Source of the DNA: Pithys albifrons albifrons
Lineage: Eukaryota > Chordata > Aves > Passeriformes > Thamnophilidae
NCBI RefSeq assembly: GCF_047495875.1
Contig: NC_092497.1
Coordinates: 75,625,463 to 75,689,462 of the forward strand
DNA: 64,000 nt
Reading direction: 5' to 3'
The notes under the pieces were generated by a model. The model saw only the letters and a program-made list of their open reading frames with translations. It was not told where the DNA came from and searched no databases. Of the stretch, positions 10,511-25,500 are shown one piece after another; the stretch's first letter is position 1, and each line of letters opens with the position of its first letter. Made by a program: the position numbers and the translations under genes.

Positions 10511-13210
10511 TAAATAATTACTCTTTGCCTGAACAATCAAAAAATACTGTTGTTTAGATACAGGGATGGCAACACACTTCTTTTGTGTTTTTCAGGGAAA
10601 TCCATGGACATCCTACAATTGTCTTTTAGAAATCCCTTGCAAAAATGGTAGCAAGGAAAATTTCTAACTTGGCTAAACTGCAACCATCCTGTACTACCTT
10701 GTATATTTGTTTTACTATACAGACAGCCATCTAGAGTCATTTCCTACCTCTTCCTACATAGAGTAATTTCTCACCTAGAATAATTTCCTACTTCTTTTGA
10801 CACAACAGGTATCCAGGACCATATTACATTGAAAGAGTGTGGATTTTATCTCATACATTGATGAAAGTCAAATGCTTCTGCATTTCAGCTACTCATCAGA
10901 ACAACAGGAAAACTGACCATTTAAGGTAAAACTAGTCAGCATACATTTGATCTTACAGAAAGTAATGCTTTTGTTAAAAAGGCTAGAAAATGTTCTTACT
11001 GGAAGCAACTTATGTCTAACATTGCTTAAGGAACATTGCACTGAAACTACTACAGCAATTATCTCAGCAAGAGTACAGTTTTAGCTAATCAGCATCAGGC
11101 AGTGTGACATAATTAGTTCATATGCTACCTCTTTGTTTCCAGTGTATTCTGCAAGCCCATGTCAATGTACGGGTTGCATAAGTCCTACTAAAGGAAAAAA
11201 TATGGACTACTTTATGCTGTTGTTATTTGAACACTTCCTCACACACTCAGAAACTCATGCAGATGCTCACGGACATAGGCCTGTTGTATCACTGACCACA
11301 TGAGTTGTAGTTTATTAGGTTTTCATAAAGGCCCTTGTGGGCCAGATTGGATCTCCCATGCAGTCTGCAGTCAGAGAGCAGCAGGCTGTTAGCCAACAGA
11401 AGGACAACACTGCATCAGAGCTGAACAGAGTGGTATTCCCAAGAAACAGCTTGCTACAGAGGGGAAATCCATCCTAATTGAATTAATAGGAGAGAAATAT
11501 TTAGGGTTGTTTGAACAGTACAGAATATTTCAAAGGCACTTGGTCTGATGCTATATGAAACATCAACATATTGTATCTCAGACAAACAAAGTTTGCTGAT
11601 ACAATGTTGTTTTGTAGAAATTGTACTTCATATTGTAAAACCATTTAAAAAGTTCCGACTTGCTTCTTTGGCCAAGAAGAGTCTATTGTTTTCCTTCTCG
11701 TGATTATGTTTTGAACTCTATAAATATCAACTTTGACTTGTAAGATAATATCACTTTAAAATTCTAGTTAAAGCCAACTAGAGCTGAGAGAGCTCTGCGT
11801 AGGCCTTTTAATTCTAGATTAGCCAAGTCATCAATTTAAAACAGGAATGGAACAAATAAATATGACAAAGTAGAAGTGAAAAATTGTCTTTCAGATATAC
11901 TCTGCCATTTGTTGAGAACAGACCAAGCAGAAGACCTGTTTCCTTAATGCAGAACAGTAGTTGGGTCAGGTCCATTAAGGGAAATTGATTTCAGCAATCT
12001 TGGGAAAAAAGAAGTAATTTTTTAAAAAAAGGCATGTGGAATCACTTGTCACTCCCTCTTCCTTTTCAAGTCTGCTTCAGAGAAAATTCTTTCAGGAGCA
12101 TTTAAACATAGTTTTAAACATAACTTCCTTGTGTCTGCTTCCAACAGAATTCTTCATGCTCTACTTCTGATTAAAGGATCTGTTTTTTTCAGGTTTGCAC
12201 AAACACCATGGGCTTCAGACTCCAGTTCTAATTCCATCAGCTACTACTGGTCTCCTTGTTATTCTTCACCTCCTGTAAAAGAAATTACTACCTCACATGA
12301 ATCACTTATTTAATGCCAAAATTCAGTTAAAACAATTGCACCAGGAGGAACAAAAGCTGAAGATCTCAAAGTCACTTGAAACAGAACTATTTCTAAGGGC
12401 TACAGCTCCATTTTGCCTATGAAAAGGTGTTACAATTGGCTTTTTTAATCACTGAGTCTGGTTCTGTAAAGAGAGAGTGAAGAGCCTTACTCCATTTATT
12501 AATATTCACAGAACTGTGAATTCAGTTTCAATTTCAGTGGCTGGTAAAGGAGTTTAGCATCTTGTGAAGTCGAATGTTTACTCGGTCCCATAGGCACAGA
12601 TGAATTGGGTAGGAAACCAAAACTGCAAATAGGATCGAGGAACAAGTAATTTCAATACAAGTCTACACTTGTAATCGTATTTTCCCACATGAGAAGTTAT
12701 AGAGTGTTTATCTGCTTAATGGTGTTTGAAGCACTTCAGTTCCTCCTCAAATAGCTGGTCATCAGTGGGATGTCTGCCCAATGAAGGGCTTGAGAATCAC
12801 TATTCAAGCACTGTGCAAGGAAACACATACATTACTAATATGAGATGATGTATACTGTGTTGTTCTGCTATAAAACATACAGATTGTGTTTTGTTTCATG
12901 CTAGCTCTAAGTCTAGCCGAAATTCAAGGTGTTTTTTGGCCAGGCAGAGATCTGCAGGAGTACATCTGTTCTGTTGGAAGTGTGGCCTTTGCTCCTAGCA
13001 GCAGTGGAAAAGTCACTTTTCTTTCTAAGCGTGCTTTCTTCATACAGTTGCCTAGTTGGATTGCAGGTAACCCGGGCCTGGGTTTACATCACCATTCAGG
13101 TGGTAGTTTTTAGCAATAGTTTTAGCTGCAATCTATCCTTTCTAATTCAAATAGGGGTTTTTCACAAAGTATAAAGCTTTTTCAAGCTGAGATGAAAACT
13201 TTGGTTTTCA
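10511..13210. other. AT-rich unannotated DNA
   Basis: 2.7 kb without recognised repeats or exons. Open frames are short and lack domain signatures. Confidence 0.5.
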
Positions 13211-13587
13211 CGGAATTACAGAATGGGTAGGGTTGCAAAGGACAACACTGGGTTATCTCTCCTCAAGCAGGGGCATCCTAGGACACTTTGCACAGAATTG
13301 TGTCCAGGCAATTCTTTAATTTCCTCAATGAGGGAGACTCCACAGCCTCTCTGGGAAATCTGTTCCAATGCTCAGTCACCCACACAGTAAAGTTGCTCTT
13401 CCTCATGTTCAGGCAGAACTTATTGTGCATCAGCTTCTGCTCATCGCCTCTTGTCCTATTGTTTGGCACAACTAAGAAGACCCTGGCTCCATCCTTTGAC
13501 AGTCAACCTTCAGATACTTACGGGCACTGATGAGGTCCCCTTTCTGTCATCTCTTCTCAAGGCTGAACAGGCCCAACTCCCTCATCC
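13211..13587 (-). mobile_element. CR1: CR1 LINE 3' fragment
   Basis: Starts with a decayed CR1 3' end (GGAATTACAGAATGGGTAGG). The minus strand carries the last ORF2 residues (VTEHWNRFPREAVESPSL-like) and CR1 words such as CTTGTCCTAT. Truncated at its 5' side. Confidence 0.85.
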
Positions 13588-16500
13588 TTTTTTTGTGTGT
13601 GTATACCACAACAGCTGTAAAGAATGCAGGAAAGTCATGTTAAATGCAAACCATTTAATCCATTTACATTTTGCTACCATGACAATTATTTGGCCCTAAT
13701 ACACAAAAAAGTATAATTAGCAGCGTTATTGCTAATAGCAGAAACTTTTGCTGGGCAGTGGCTTTTTGCTAAAACCCTGAAGAGTAATTTTAAAAGAACT
13801 TTTGTTGGGGGGGCAGGAGGTGGTTGCATTTTTTTTTTAATTTCTGTGTATCAGCTTGCTCATAATCCTCTGAATAGAAAACAAATGCAATAGACCACAT
13901 AAAATTACACCCTGTAAGTATCTGGGAGGTAGGAAATCAGCTGGAGAAGAGCTTTGGCCAAAGTGAAGTTGTCAGTTCCAGAATTCTCCCCATGGAAGAA
14001 ATATTCTGATCCAAAATATGATCTTCTGACAACATTTAGTAAAAAACCTCTAATTCTGCCCAAACTCTCCAAGACAGTCATTGCCATACATAGTGCACTG
14101 TATCAGCCTCAGCTAAACATACAATGCCTAGGAAATTTCCACCTTTTGTTAGACCAACATAAATCCAAAGGAGAGTTTAACCAGTGAAGCCACTTACTCT
14201 TACATCAGATTTTCCATACAATACCCTTTTATAGCATATATATTCCATGAGTGTTTTTAACAGTATAGTTACACAGTGAAAAGAAAAAATTGAGAGAATG
14301 CACCTTTCTTCTACCAGTATGTATTTTACAGATACTGCCTTTCAACTAAATTGCTAGTATACATATGTGAAGAAAAATAAAACAGGCAGAACTCTACTCA
14401 GTGAATGTTTTATATCCCTAGAGCTCTATTTTGCAGTCATAGAAAAGCCTCAGAAGGAAGAAAATATTTTAAGGAAACAACACTACAGTCTTCTCCTTTA
14501 TGCTTCAGAAAAATATTGGCAACATACTCAAAACAGTTCTCTGAAATACTTAACTATTGCCCATCTTTTTTCACCATGAGCACCACAAAGAAAGACACCT
14601 TTTAATATTTTATTTGGACTTATTTGTGCTTTATTTGGCAAATGCTCTGACACTGATGGATGATCATTGAAAAAGCTGATGACAGGTACCAATCAAGATA
14701 TATAGGTTCAAATTAAATTGGAGTAATTTACATTGACACTATGCAGGACAACTGCACACACAAGGCAAAACCACAGTCACAGATTTCAGAGTATTCAGGA
14801 AACTTGTTTGTATTAGTATTAATGTCATAACTTTCTCTAACCAGAGAAGTATTTCCTGTGAAATGTTACAAGTAGCATAAGAAATACCTTCCTCCAAGTC
14901 TGATTTACTAAGTACAAGTCTATTGTACTGTTCAGAACACACAGTTTTCCATATAAATTTAGGGTGGTGCTTTTTTCAGCCTTTAAAATCAGTGCTGGGG
15001 AAGGAAATCATCACTGATTTAATCTGATAACTGCTTTATTTTTGGCATAGCAACACTGAATTTTAGCCCAAACTGGTAGCTATGTTGTAGTTTTAGATAC
15101 AGATATTGGTCGTCAAGTGATTTCAGGGGTTGTGTACATGCATGCAAGGGTAGATTTTGTTGGCTTTTAGAAAATTTTTTTCTCATTTTAAGTCCAAATC
15201 AGATAAAGTTAGTTTACTGTGACTTCATTTCAGTGGTTTAAAGGGAGAATTACATCACCTTCATGCTAAAATTAGACATTTGCTTTGTATATCATAGAGT
15301 GTACTCTCTATCATTAAGCAATCAATAACTAAGAAACAATTGAATAACAAATTAAAGATTCAAATTTTCTTATAAACTCCCAAACATCTCCTTACCATTA
15401 TTTGAGTAATTGTCATTAAAATGACCTTCTGCTTATGCTTTGGTAAAGGTCAGGGCCAAAGTTAAAATAGCAGCAAGAGACTTGTTGGGAACCATTGACA
15501 AGAGTTTTAACTACATGTATTTTTAATAAGGAGACTACTCAGCCATCCAGACATGAACAAAACATATAAACTTCTGTTGGAAGCTTAGCAAATCATGATT
15601 AAAAACATTGTTGTAATTGGAATTACTTAAACTATGGCTTTCAAAAGTTCATTTATGCTAAGTCACAGCCATATTTCACCAAGACTAACAATAGTGCTTA
15701 CTGTACTTATTAAGTCCTTTCTTAGAATTAGAAATTCAGACGTGGCCTCATGTGGCTTTGGTACTACCAGATGTTCACATAAAAACTCCAGGATTCATTT
15801 GCTCATTTTTGTTTATTTAGGGCTCTCCTCCTCCCTCATGTCACATTTCAACAAGTGTAGCTATACTTTCTTCATCGCAAGGTTTCAAAAATAATTCAAC
15901 CTCAGGCAAAGCTCATGCACATGTCTTAAGGCTGGCAGGAGAAAGACAAAGTTAGGAGCGAATCATGACAGAAATATATGGATAACTGATTGGAGGGCTC
16001 AGGCTAGGGTTACAGATCAAGCTTCCCAAATGCTTTTCCTCTGTACGTTTCACAGAAGTTCACAGATGTTTAAAACAATTACTCATCCTGAATAACTTGA
16101 CACACATTAAATGTACATTAGATGTCTTTCCCAAGACTTCATAGTAAGCTGCACTTGAGAGAGTTGAATGATTTTCAGTGCCAGGCATTTTTCTCCAGCA
16201 TGTCATAGCCCTCCCACCCCCACCCCCCTTCCTATATCCACTAATACACAAACATAGGGCCTGCTGTAAGAAACTAAAGCCTGGCCTAACTAAACCTATC
16301 ACAATGTGGCATCAAAGACTCCTGAAGTTGGGCTTTAAAATTCATTTAGCGCTATGCCTAAATAAATAACAATATTTGTGAATACTCTACAGCAGGTAAA
16401 CTTTGCCATAGACATCAGTGGAACAGTCTTCCTTCTCTCTTCCAGGTGAAACAAAATTCAGCAGCAAAGCCTGTTTCTCTAACCAGAATTATTCTCCTTT

Positions 16501-17036
16501 CTCCACTCCCTTTTCCTTAATCTTACCCATTTCATGTTTCCTGTGCTTTCTTTCAGCATCTTTAAACCACATAAGCCCTTACAGCTTTGAGAGAGGTATT
16601 TTGCCCTCCCATTTCTAAAGGCAGCTGTCCAAAATGCTGCCTTCTCAGCTGCAGCAAATGCTCTACTTTCTCTCTAATTGCCCTGTGCTGTAAATACCCT
16701 CTTAAAACTGTGCTCCTCTTGGACTAAACAAGAATGATGTGACCAGCACATTCTTAACACCTCTCTTCAGGACTTAGACCTGTCTTGGAGCAAGAAATAA
16801 AGTGCTTATCAGCAGTGGGGTTGAGACTCAGATCTGGATGACTGCTCTCCTCTTCAAACTTGAACTTAACTCTAGCTTTCTTCATTTCCTTTCTGGTGCT
16901 TTTCCTGAAGTCAGATTAATTGACATTAAGATGAATGAAGGATGGATTCATACTGTCTGTGGACAGTATCCACAAGGTCCTGTGTTTCTACCTCACTGTG
17001 AGTAACTCTGCTAAACACTGGAAACACTTAACATTC
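13588..17036. other. AT-rich unannotated DNA
   Basis: 3.4 kb. It holds a C-rich tract at 16205-16228 and several homopolymer stretches. No LINE, LTR, RNA or exon signal that I can support. Confidence 0.5.
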
Positions 17037-17694
17037 TGTGCTGGTTTAAAGATAAACCAGCAGGAGAAATGGACCCACCACAAGAGAGATTATAAGTCAG
17101 AGTTACAATTTAATGAAAGATGTTACCATAAATACACTGACACAAAGAGAACTTGCTTTCAAATCACAAAACCCAGCAGTATAACCCAGTGTCCTGGGGC
17201 ACAAACCCAAAGGGTTTTGTTAACCTTTGTGCTGAGACACATGTGGTTCCCCCCCCCCCAAGTCCAAAGCAAAAACAGAAGTGAGAAACCTGTTGGTGCA
17301 GGTGGTGGCTGTAGTCTGATCAAGAGTAGTGATCGTAGTCTAGTCAAGAGCGGTGGTGTCCTGCTGTCAAGGTCCTGCTGCTCCTCTGGATCAAACCAAG
17401 TAGCTTCTGAGGTCTTACCCACCACTTATGTACCCTCAGGGAGCACCCAGTCCCTCCCCCAGGGCCGGGACTCACACAATGGGGATTAACTCTGGGAGCC
17501 AGGGGGTATTGTTGAACCATTGATGGCCCCTTAGCAGCCATACCCCCTCAGGCTGGGTGTGAAGGTGCTAATGGCTCCCTGGGCAGCTGCTGCTAATGGT
17601 CCATTGTCCTTGGGGAATGAGTAGAGGGGGTAGAATACACAGCTTTGATCACCCCCACACAGTGATAGCTGGTCTCACCTGCTGAACTAGGACA
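17037..17694 (-). mobile_element. Solo LTR, family A (copy 1)
   Basis: 658 bp bounded by TGTGCTGGTTTAAAG and GAACTAGGACA, flanked by a near-perfect 5-bp duplication (CATTC / CCTTC). The same sequence recurs at 32793-33419 and, truncated, at 26281-27192. In the minus-strand sense it begins TGTCCTAGTTCAGCAGG, has a TACATAAGTGGTGGG-like core promoter and ends AAACCAGCACA. An internal C-run lies at about 17250. No retroviral coding lies next to it, so it is a solo LTR. Confidence 0.9.
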
Positions 17695-20600
17695 CCTTCC
17701 CATGGAGCTGTGGATGCAAGGAAAGGTGAGAGAAGACCAGCTCTGAGACACTTCTGCACGTACTTACTGGCTGAGTCAGATATCCTCTGGATGTGTCATG
17801 TTGCCCCTAAGGATTATATGCAGTAAAGGTCTGTAACAGCACTCTCCAAAAAGTAGTCTGTGTGTATAATAGGAGTGACAGAGTGAGAATGAGATAGTAC
17901 AGAGCCTGTTACAGGTGTTCTTCCTATTGGCAGCTCCTTCCACACAAGAAGTTTACCCAGGCATTGCATCCTGCATATTTTCATTTTCATGACCCTATTC
18001 CTCTGGGAAAGGAAAAGGTGGAGGGGAGGGACTGGATGGGGGAGTGGGGTAAGGAAAGCATCTTCTCATGTTTTCTTTCTTACTGAGTACCAGGTCCAGG
18101 CTCTTCCATGTGTTAAAGGAAAGGTTATAAATAATAATAAGGTCTCCCAGTGTTTTCAGTCTTCATTAAAAGATGCAAGAGGATATGTTAGCTGCAGGAC
18201 AGACAGAAGATGTAAACATAACATGGGAAGATTTTGTGTTTATATATAGTTAAGCAGGCTTTCCTGAAAGGCTGGGAAGTCACTCTAGTATAGAAACAAA
18301 GACAGTTTATTGCCTACAAATATTAACATAAAAGAGATTATTTTCTTGTACAGCTTTTCACACGTACCTGAAGCAGATATTGCTTCCTATAGCAACATGT
18401 TCTGAAATGAAAGTGAGAACTCACCCCTTCCTGTTTTCAGCAACATTTGTAATATCTTGGCTGTTCTTTAAATATCATTTATTCATGTCAGGAAAAGAAA
18501 AAAGACATCTTTTGTTAAAATGGGAATAGATCAGCTCTCAGCCACTAAGATACCAAATTCTAGGATCTGTTCTACAAAGTGAGACTATCACATTTATGTA
18601 TATATCACTGATAAAAATCAGACTAATATTTAGCCAAATATTTTATTTAAGGGTCTGGATATAGAGAGGAGAGGCAGACAACACCATTCTACTACTCCAT
18701 AATTTTAACAAGTGGAAAATCAGTGCAAACAAGTGCAAAAATACAGATACCCATTTCACTTTTGCTTGCAGAAGTCAGAGTAAATTCCTCTGTATGCTGG
18801 AAGTCTCATATGTTGCCATCCTCATGAGACTTGACAAGCTCTATTTTGCCTCTTTCTCAGATGTTTTTATCCACTATTTTGTGCTTATCCTTGAGGAAAA
18901 AGACCAAAAGAAGCAGGTAAGGTAAGTGATAAGGCCTGGCTTAATTAGTATTAGTCCTCAATGTAAAAATATGTCTCAGTAGTAGGAGAAATATCAGAGA
19001 GAGAAGGAACAGGGGAAAATGGAAGTATTAACTTGGAAATTAGAGATTAATGGCTCTTTATTCAATGCAACAAAATTTTAAAAATACTACAACAGTACCT
19101 ATTCTGTGCTGCACAAGTATTATTTTACCTTCAGAGGTGCTGAGCAGAGGACTTTTGTTCCCCTTGGTCAGCAGAAGATACTCACGATACTAAGAAAAAG
19201 CGTCAGGAAAAGAATATAAATGTTACTGTGAGAGGAAACCTATTTCAACTCTCATGTTCACAGTTTAAAACAGCTGCACTCCAAGAGAACAATAGTGAGA
19301 TTTATTTCTTTTATAAGTCTCAATTTTATAAAGAATAAAACAGTCCTGTTAAGGAAAGCTGTGAGCACTAATATTGATTGTCTAGGAAGATGGAAACACA
19401 AAAGAGAGAGAGGAAAAGAAAGCACAAGAGAGCAGGAATGCACATGTACTGATGATAGGGGAAAATAAACGTGTTTCCACTTAGTATTTAATTTCTTTTG
19501 GGTAAAGAATAAAGAAAGAATGATAAGAACTCCAATATTCTAAATAAAAAACTGAGTAAGAAGCACCTACTAGTGGTATGTAAAGCACAAGAACCAGGCA
19601 TCCAGGCAGACAGTCCACCTGTGTTTGGGCATCTCACAGTGCCTTTGCAAAACCAGGTCCTAAGCAGTGATTTTGTTTTCCAATGGCCTGACACTTCAGC
19701 CTTATATCTTATTTTTAATCTGTGTTTTGCTCTTGCCATGGTACAAGCAACTGTGAATTATCACCTGCTCATGTTGCTCTGGCTGCACGCACGTGAGGCA
19801 GATATATATGCCTTGGAGCCTCACCCCACCCCAGAGACACGGGCATATGCATTGATCAGCAGCCAAGGATGCAGAAATGGGGATCAAGAATGCTGGGATG
19901 CATTTTGTGTCTTGACTACAGTCAGTACGTGGGCAAGGTGCAGCAATGGTCTTTCTTTTCTGCTTTTTTAAAAAACCTTCTGTATAAAGCCTTTCTGAAT
20001 AGATGGGCTTTCTGTTATGGCTGGTGTCTCCCCAAAATGAGCCTCATTCTTGTTTGTAACTGCTGGTGCTGCTGGGGTGGTTGTGAAGAGCTGTTGTTCC
20101 CTATCAGTGACCCAACACTGCCTCTGCAGCCAACCCAGAGAGATTCCCGTGCCTGGGAAGCAGATCAACTGACAGGAAATCACATTCAATGCAGTGACTA
20201 TGTTAAGTCTGCAAGGAACATCTTACCCCCAGTTTGCTGTTTTGCAGCTGAGACAAGCAAGTCTGTTCCTCAGCTGAGAAAACAGAACAGCCATTCTAGT
20301 GATTATAAATAAAAACTAAGGAAACAGAAACAATGAAAAGAAAAGCCCAGCAATCAGAAAAACCACTAAGTACAGATCATATCCTACCAAGAGAGATTCT
20401 CCCTGTATTTATTTCACTAATGCACAACCAGATATGGTATATTTATGCTGTTCCCACTGGTCTGCAAAGTTGTTGTCTGGAGATTGGGGAGGAGGGAGAG
20501 AAATTATCATATTTTGTGAGAAACACATAAAATTAACTGCTCAGGTACCTTCTCAAATACTGCATTAGAAATAAAAATTAATTTCTTTAATTTGGTAAAT

Positions 20601-21959
20601 CTATTTTTCCAGTGGGTATGTCCTTTACCACCTACCCTAAACCACCAGTTTTAGTTTTCTTTGACAATTGTTTTGGCATGTCAGTTCAGAAACATCAGTG
20701 TTCCAAAGTAGGAGAAATTACACATTTTGGTGGTAGCAGAGTGCTCAGTCAGGAAATTTTTTATTTCCAATCTGCTGTGGAAGGATCAAATCTTTCAGTC
20801 ATTCCATGTTTCAGTTTTCCTGCCTGTAAACAGAGAATCAGCTATTTTTAAATTGATGTGAGAAGCCAAGATTGACTTTTCTGTGTACAAAACCAGAAAT
20901 GGGGTTTGAAATGTGATCAGCTATCCCTTTCTGGTATTAGAGACTACATCTTATGATCTGAAAGACATAAATATCTGTGTAAAGCTGTTTAGATGCAAAG
21001 TCAGAAGTATCATAACCCACTGTTATTTTTATGTGAGGCATCTGAAAAGAAACTCGTATTTCAAAAGGAAGGTAGAGCATTTGAAAACACATGCTAGCCA
21101 TACTTTCTCCTAGGTCTCCTATTCCTATGTGTATATTGAATATAGAATAACTATAAAGGGGCAAAAATGGGGACAAGTCAAAGGAATTGATATACAACTG
21201 AAGTCAAGAAAGCTTTAAGCTGATTTCAACATATTCAGCTTATGACTTTTTACATTTAATGAGAATCATTTGAGAATCATTTTTGATTTTACAAATCAAA
21301 GGATGAAATCACAGCTAAACATTTCCGAACAGTTTTACTTTCTTAAGCAAATGAGTGAATGATCACCAAATTATTACAAAGATGTAGTATTATTGTTAAA
21401 GCAATTTTGAAAAGAGAATAATCTTACTTATTCTTTGCACTATTTTCATTGTTGTCTTTTCCTTTCATTTCCTCCTTATATCATTACCCACAGACGTTGG
21501 CAAAAGTGTTAAAGTCAGTATTTCCATATGCAGAAAAACTTATCTTGTAATTTAACTTTTTTATCTCTGTTTGCCTGCCACCAGTTTTCAGAGAAAGAAA
21601 AGAAGAGATGATCACAGTGTTGGCTTTGTTTCTATTAAACATCCGTTCTCAGATGCTTGGCCCTCTGATGTTTTAATGTATGCGGTAATAAGGCTCTTGT
21701 CCTAAAAAGCAGGAAATTGTTGAAAATCTTTGGGAAAATGTTAAGTCTCTGAACTTGCCACTAATAGTAGTATAATAAAAAGACTACAGAATAAATTTGT
21801 ATCTACCTACACTCAAACAAAGGAATAGCAATGAAATTAAATCCAATCAGGAATGGGTTGGGCTCCAGAACGTTGACCACTCTGGTGATAACAGATCCTA
21901 TAACAAATGCAGTATCCAGATTTCCATGTTTGGAACAGATGCTTTCTATTTCTGAGAAG
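17695..21959. other. AT-rich unannotated DNA
   Basis: 4.3 kb with no recognised repeat. The frames at 19573-19971 and 19869-20312 overlap each other and show no domain, splice context or compositional sign of coding. Confidence 0.5.
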
Positions 21960-22177
21960 GAACTAGGGCCAATACCCAAACCCCCTCCCCAAGTTTTAGG
22001 CCTGTTTGCTCAATCTTTATCACTAAGCATGTTCTGTTTTCTTTACCAGGATTTGGTCATCACTTAGTTCGTCGTACTGTAGCCTAGAGCCAATCAATCA
22101 GGTAGTGGCAGACATATGAACAGAGCAAAATGGTAGCTAGCCAAGATTTTTTCTACTAGTTTTGGCTGGGTCACCTA

Positions 22178-22517
22178 TGAAAAGAAGCAACCTGGGTCAA
22201 AGCAACAGACCCTTCTTTTGGGGATGAAGAACAGAAGGACTCCTCCCCAAAATTGATGCCAGAAGAAAACACCGCCCCGACTCTGCCCAGACCCCTTCTG
22301 TAAACAATATGTAATGGGATGTTGTAAACTTTTCCATAATGAATGAAAACTGTTGTAATCACTCATGTTCAAACATATAAATTAGCCTGCTTTGACACCT
22401 GTCAGGTAAGCAAGTTTTTGCAGCATTTTCGCTGCCTTGTTTCCTGCGCAGAAATAAAGACCTGCTGCTAACGGAATACAAAAACCTTCTCTTAGCAGTT
22501 CTTTTGTGGTGTTTTCA
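22178..22517 (+). mobile_element. Probable short solo LTR
   Basis: Promoter and polyadenylation features are in LTR order: TATA-like CATATAAATT at about 22373, an R-like segment, AATAAAG at about 22453, and a U5-like stretch ending in TGTTTTCA. Candidate termini TGAAAAG and TTTTCA form a short inverted repeat. The flanks (CCTA / CTTA) are only a weak duplication. The family is not recognised and boundaries are tentative. Confidence 0.45.
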
Positions 22518-25500
22518 CTTATCAATTTCTTTGCACACAGGGGCAACAATAAATATGATGAAATTTTTTAGACCATCTACATTAACAACAGTTACATGAA
22601 CTAATTACGCATCACTAGTCATGGGTACTAATTGCTTGCAAGCTGTTTTAAAAGGTCAGAGCAAGGACCACATACCCATTGAAAAGGGTGGACTCTGCTA
22701 TCTCCATAAGGACATGCTTTTGCTTCTTCTGGACCAAGACAGTTCCCTCAAACTTTAAGAGGAAGAGAGAGGTAGAGTTTACTCCACCATAGTTGAGCCA
22801 CATGTATCCAAGCAGAGTCTTCTTCAGTGTAACTCTCATGAAGCCCTTATCAAGGAAATGCACCATCTGTTTCTCCCTAAGAACACAGCAGAGAGGATGC
22901 CAGGAAGGATACCTCTAGCTGTTTCTCAGTCAGCAAGATGGCAGCTCTAGATGGAAAAATTCTGGAGTATTTTCTACAAGGGAATATTTTCCATTTTGCA
23001 GTGTCCCTTATTTAACTACTAGGCTTTCATAGCTTTTAGTGAGTGAGACACCTCCCACCAATTACTCCACAGCATATACAAACTCAAAATGAAACTCTTA
23101 AACAATCAAAAGTGTCTAAAGCTTCTTTAAGATAATAAAAAGTAAGAGCCGAAAGGCAGAAACTAGTAGAGTTATCACTTACCAGAAGGTGTCAGACCTC
23201 TGCTATTTCCAGAGTGTCCAGAGGAGCTCCTGTGTTCCCTCATCTGCAGTATTTCCAGTTTAGATATCTATATCTTTGTGACAGAAATCACTTCCAGAAG
23301 AAGAAGGAAGAGGCAGAGAAGAAAATTTCTCACACCCTACACATGCTGCAGTCAGAAACCAACTTTCCCTTTCCAGTAATTCTCAGTTTGCCTCACTCTC
23401 CTTAGTTTCCAACTGCCACCACAGTTTTAAAATATTTCTGCTGATTTACAGATTTAAAACCTGAAATTGCTCTATTTTTTTCTTCTGTGGTTGCTGCTAC
23501 CAGCTCCAAGGGCAGCATTGATGGTAGTAATGACCACTACTTGACTGCTAGCAGCCAGCCTTTGGAGGGTCGATAAACAGCAGAGAGAAAGGATTACTTC
23601 AGTCCTCTGCAGTCAGAGGGAAAAATGGACCTACTACCATATGAGCCAACATCCTTCTACCTGCTGGAGGAACTACTGTCAGAGCTGCCAGCTCTAACCT
23701 TTTTTCCAATGGAAAAGTTGTCAGATAGCACCATTTGGTATCCTTGCTATATTAAACATGCACAATCAGTTACTTTATTAACTAGTCATTAACAAGTTCA
23801 GTGGTAGACACCCCTTACCTAGAATACAGAGTATTAGGATAAAGACACTTGGTTTGCCATAGTGCAATCTTTGAAGAGAAGCATGCAGGGGACAGGCATG
23901 CTGCTGGCACAGGGAGACCAAGCACTCTGCTGGGAGAGGCTGTAATAGGAAAAGGAGCAAGAAGCAGAAGATGGATGTTGATGATACAGCTGATGAGGGA
24001 GAAGGGAAATCATGACCCTTGCTAAGCAAAAGTCCCACAGGGCCAAACCAATAGATGCTCTGTAATATTCCCCAACAAGTAATCTCGTCTATTCAGCTGC
24101 CTCACTGTGGAAATGGATGTGGTAAAAGAAACACAGCCCCTAAAATGAAGTTTTTCTGTGGATTCCACATGAGGAACACCATGATAAGGAGACATATATT
24201 CTGATTTAATCTAGGGGGAACCACTTGCAAATTACTTCCAGTCAGCTCAGTTGCGCTACTGCACACATCACAAATGACTCAGAGTCATGATAACTTGAAC
24301 AAATAAACAAGTAACAGTTGAGGAGAGAATCAAAGGCACAATGCAGTAATGAAAGTCCTGTTTCTAATTGTTTTTCATACAAATCATCAGATGCTGAATC
24401 CATCAGCCTAAAAAAATGTATGAAACAATTTTTTCTCCAGGTCTTGGATTAACTTTTGCATGATTTACTAATTATGCTTATTTTTGTTTTTCTTTGCCTT
24501 TTATATAATTTGTTGTAAGCAGAAAGCAAGGAAAACATCTTGATTTTGAAAGATAGGTTATTCTGAGGGCAAATGAGCTAATGGCATTTTACAGTAAGTG
24601 TTTCTGTTGGGGTTTTTTGGTTTGGATTTTTTTTTCCAGGACCTTTCTCTCTAACTTAGCCCTGCTGCCCTGTTTTCTTTCACAAGAGTTTCACTTCTCT
24701 GTGTATGGCTTTGAGACTGTAGCAGCCTAAGAAATCATTTCTTCAAGAAATCATTTTGACATGAAACATCTAAGTATATTCTTTTTGCATACTAGTTTGG
24801 AAACTGTCCTTTTGACTTTGGGTTGCAAGAAAACAAAGAAAACGTCAATTAAAGCACCCACATTTCTCCTAAAGCAGGTTCAGCCTATTCAGGTGGCCTT
24901 CTAGAACCATCAAGTCATTGCAAAGATGGTGTCAATATCTTAAAAAGCACAGCTTCCCCACATTCCTTCTTCCAACATATACACAAAGATTTTAACTACA
25001 ATACCACTAGCAAGAAGACAAAAATCAAGGATGCACTACAGTTATTGCCGTATTTCTTGTAGAAAATTAGCTGCACAATTAAGATAGAAACTTAAATAGA
25101 AACTTCCCATGTATGTAGCACTGTAAAAATATAGCTTGATGTATTAGTTTGCAAATAACAACTTTTTCAAAAATCCCACATATATACTGGTTGCATTATG
25201 GAATTTGTGTCCAATTATCCTCCCATTAGTGAATACAAAGTACAAGGTGAATGGAAAAGGATGCAGCATTTGCTTTGGCAGACAGTGAAGAGGGTTTTAT
25301 TGTCAATATTTCCATGGGCTAGAACAATTTAAATAAAGTTTTCATGTCAAAAGGAAAGAGTCAAACATTTAGGAAAGACAAGTAATTTTATTCCTGATTT
25401 TGGGCGAAAACAGACAAAGAACGCACTGAAAACTGTCCACTCATTTTGAATTAATAAATGGTAGAATCAATGTTGCAGCAGTAAGTTCAGCAGAGATACA

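Noticed and set aside
16935..17489. 184-codon plus-strand frame
   Set aside because: It runs through the antisense strand of solo LTR A and repeats in part at the other copies; not a gene.
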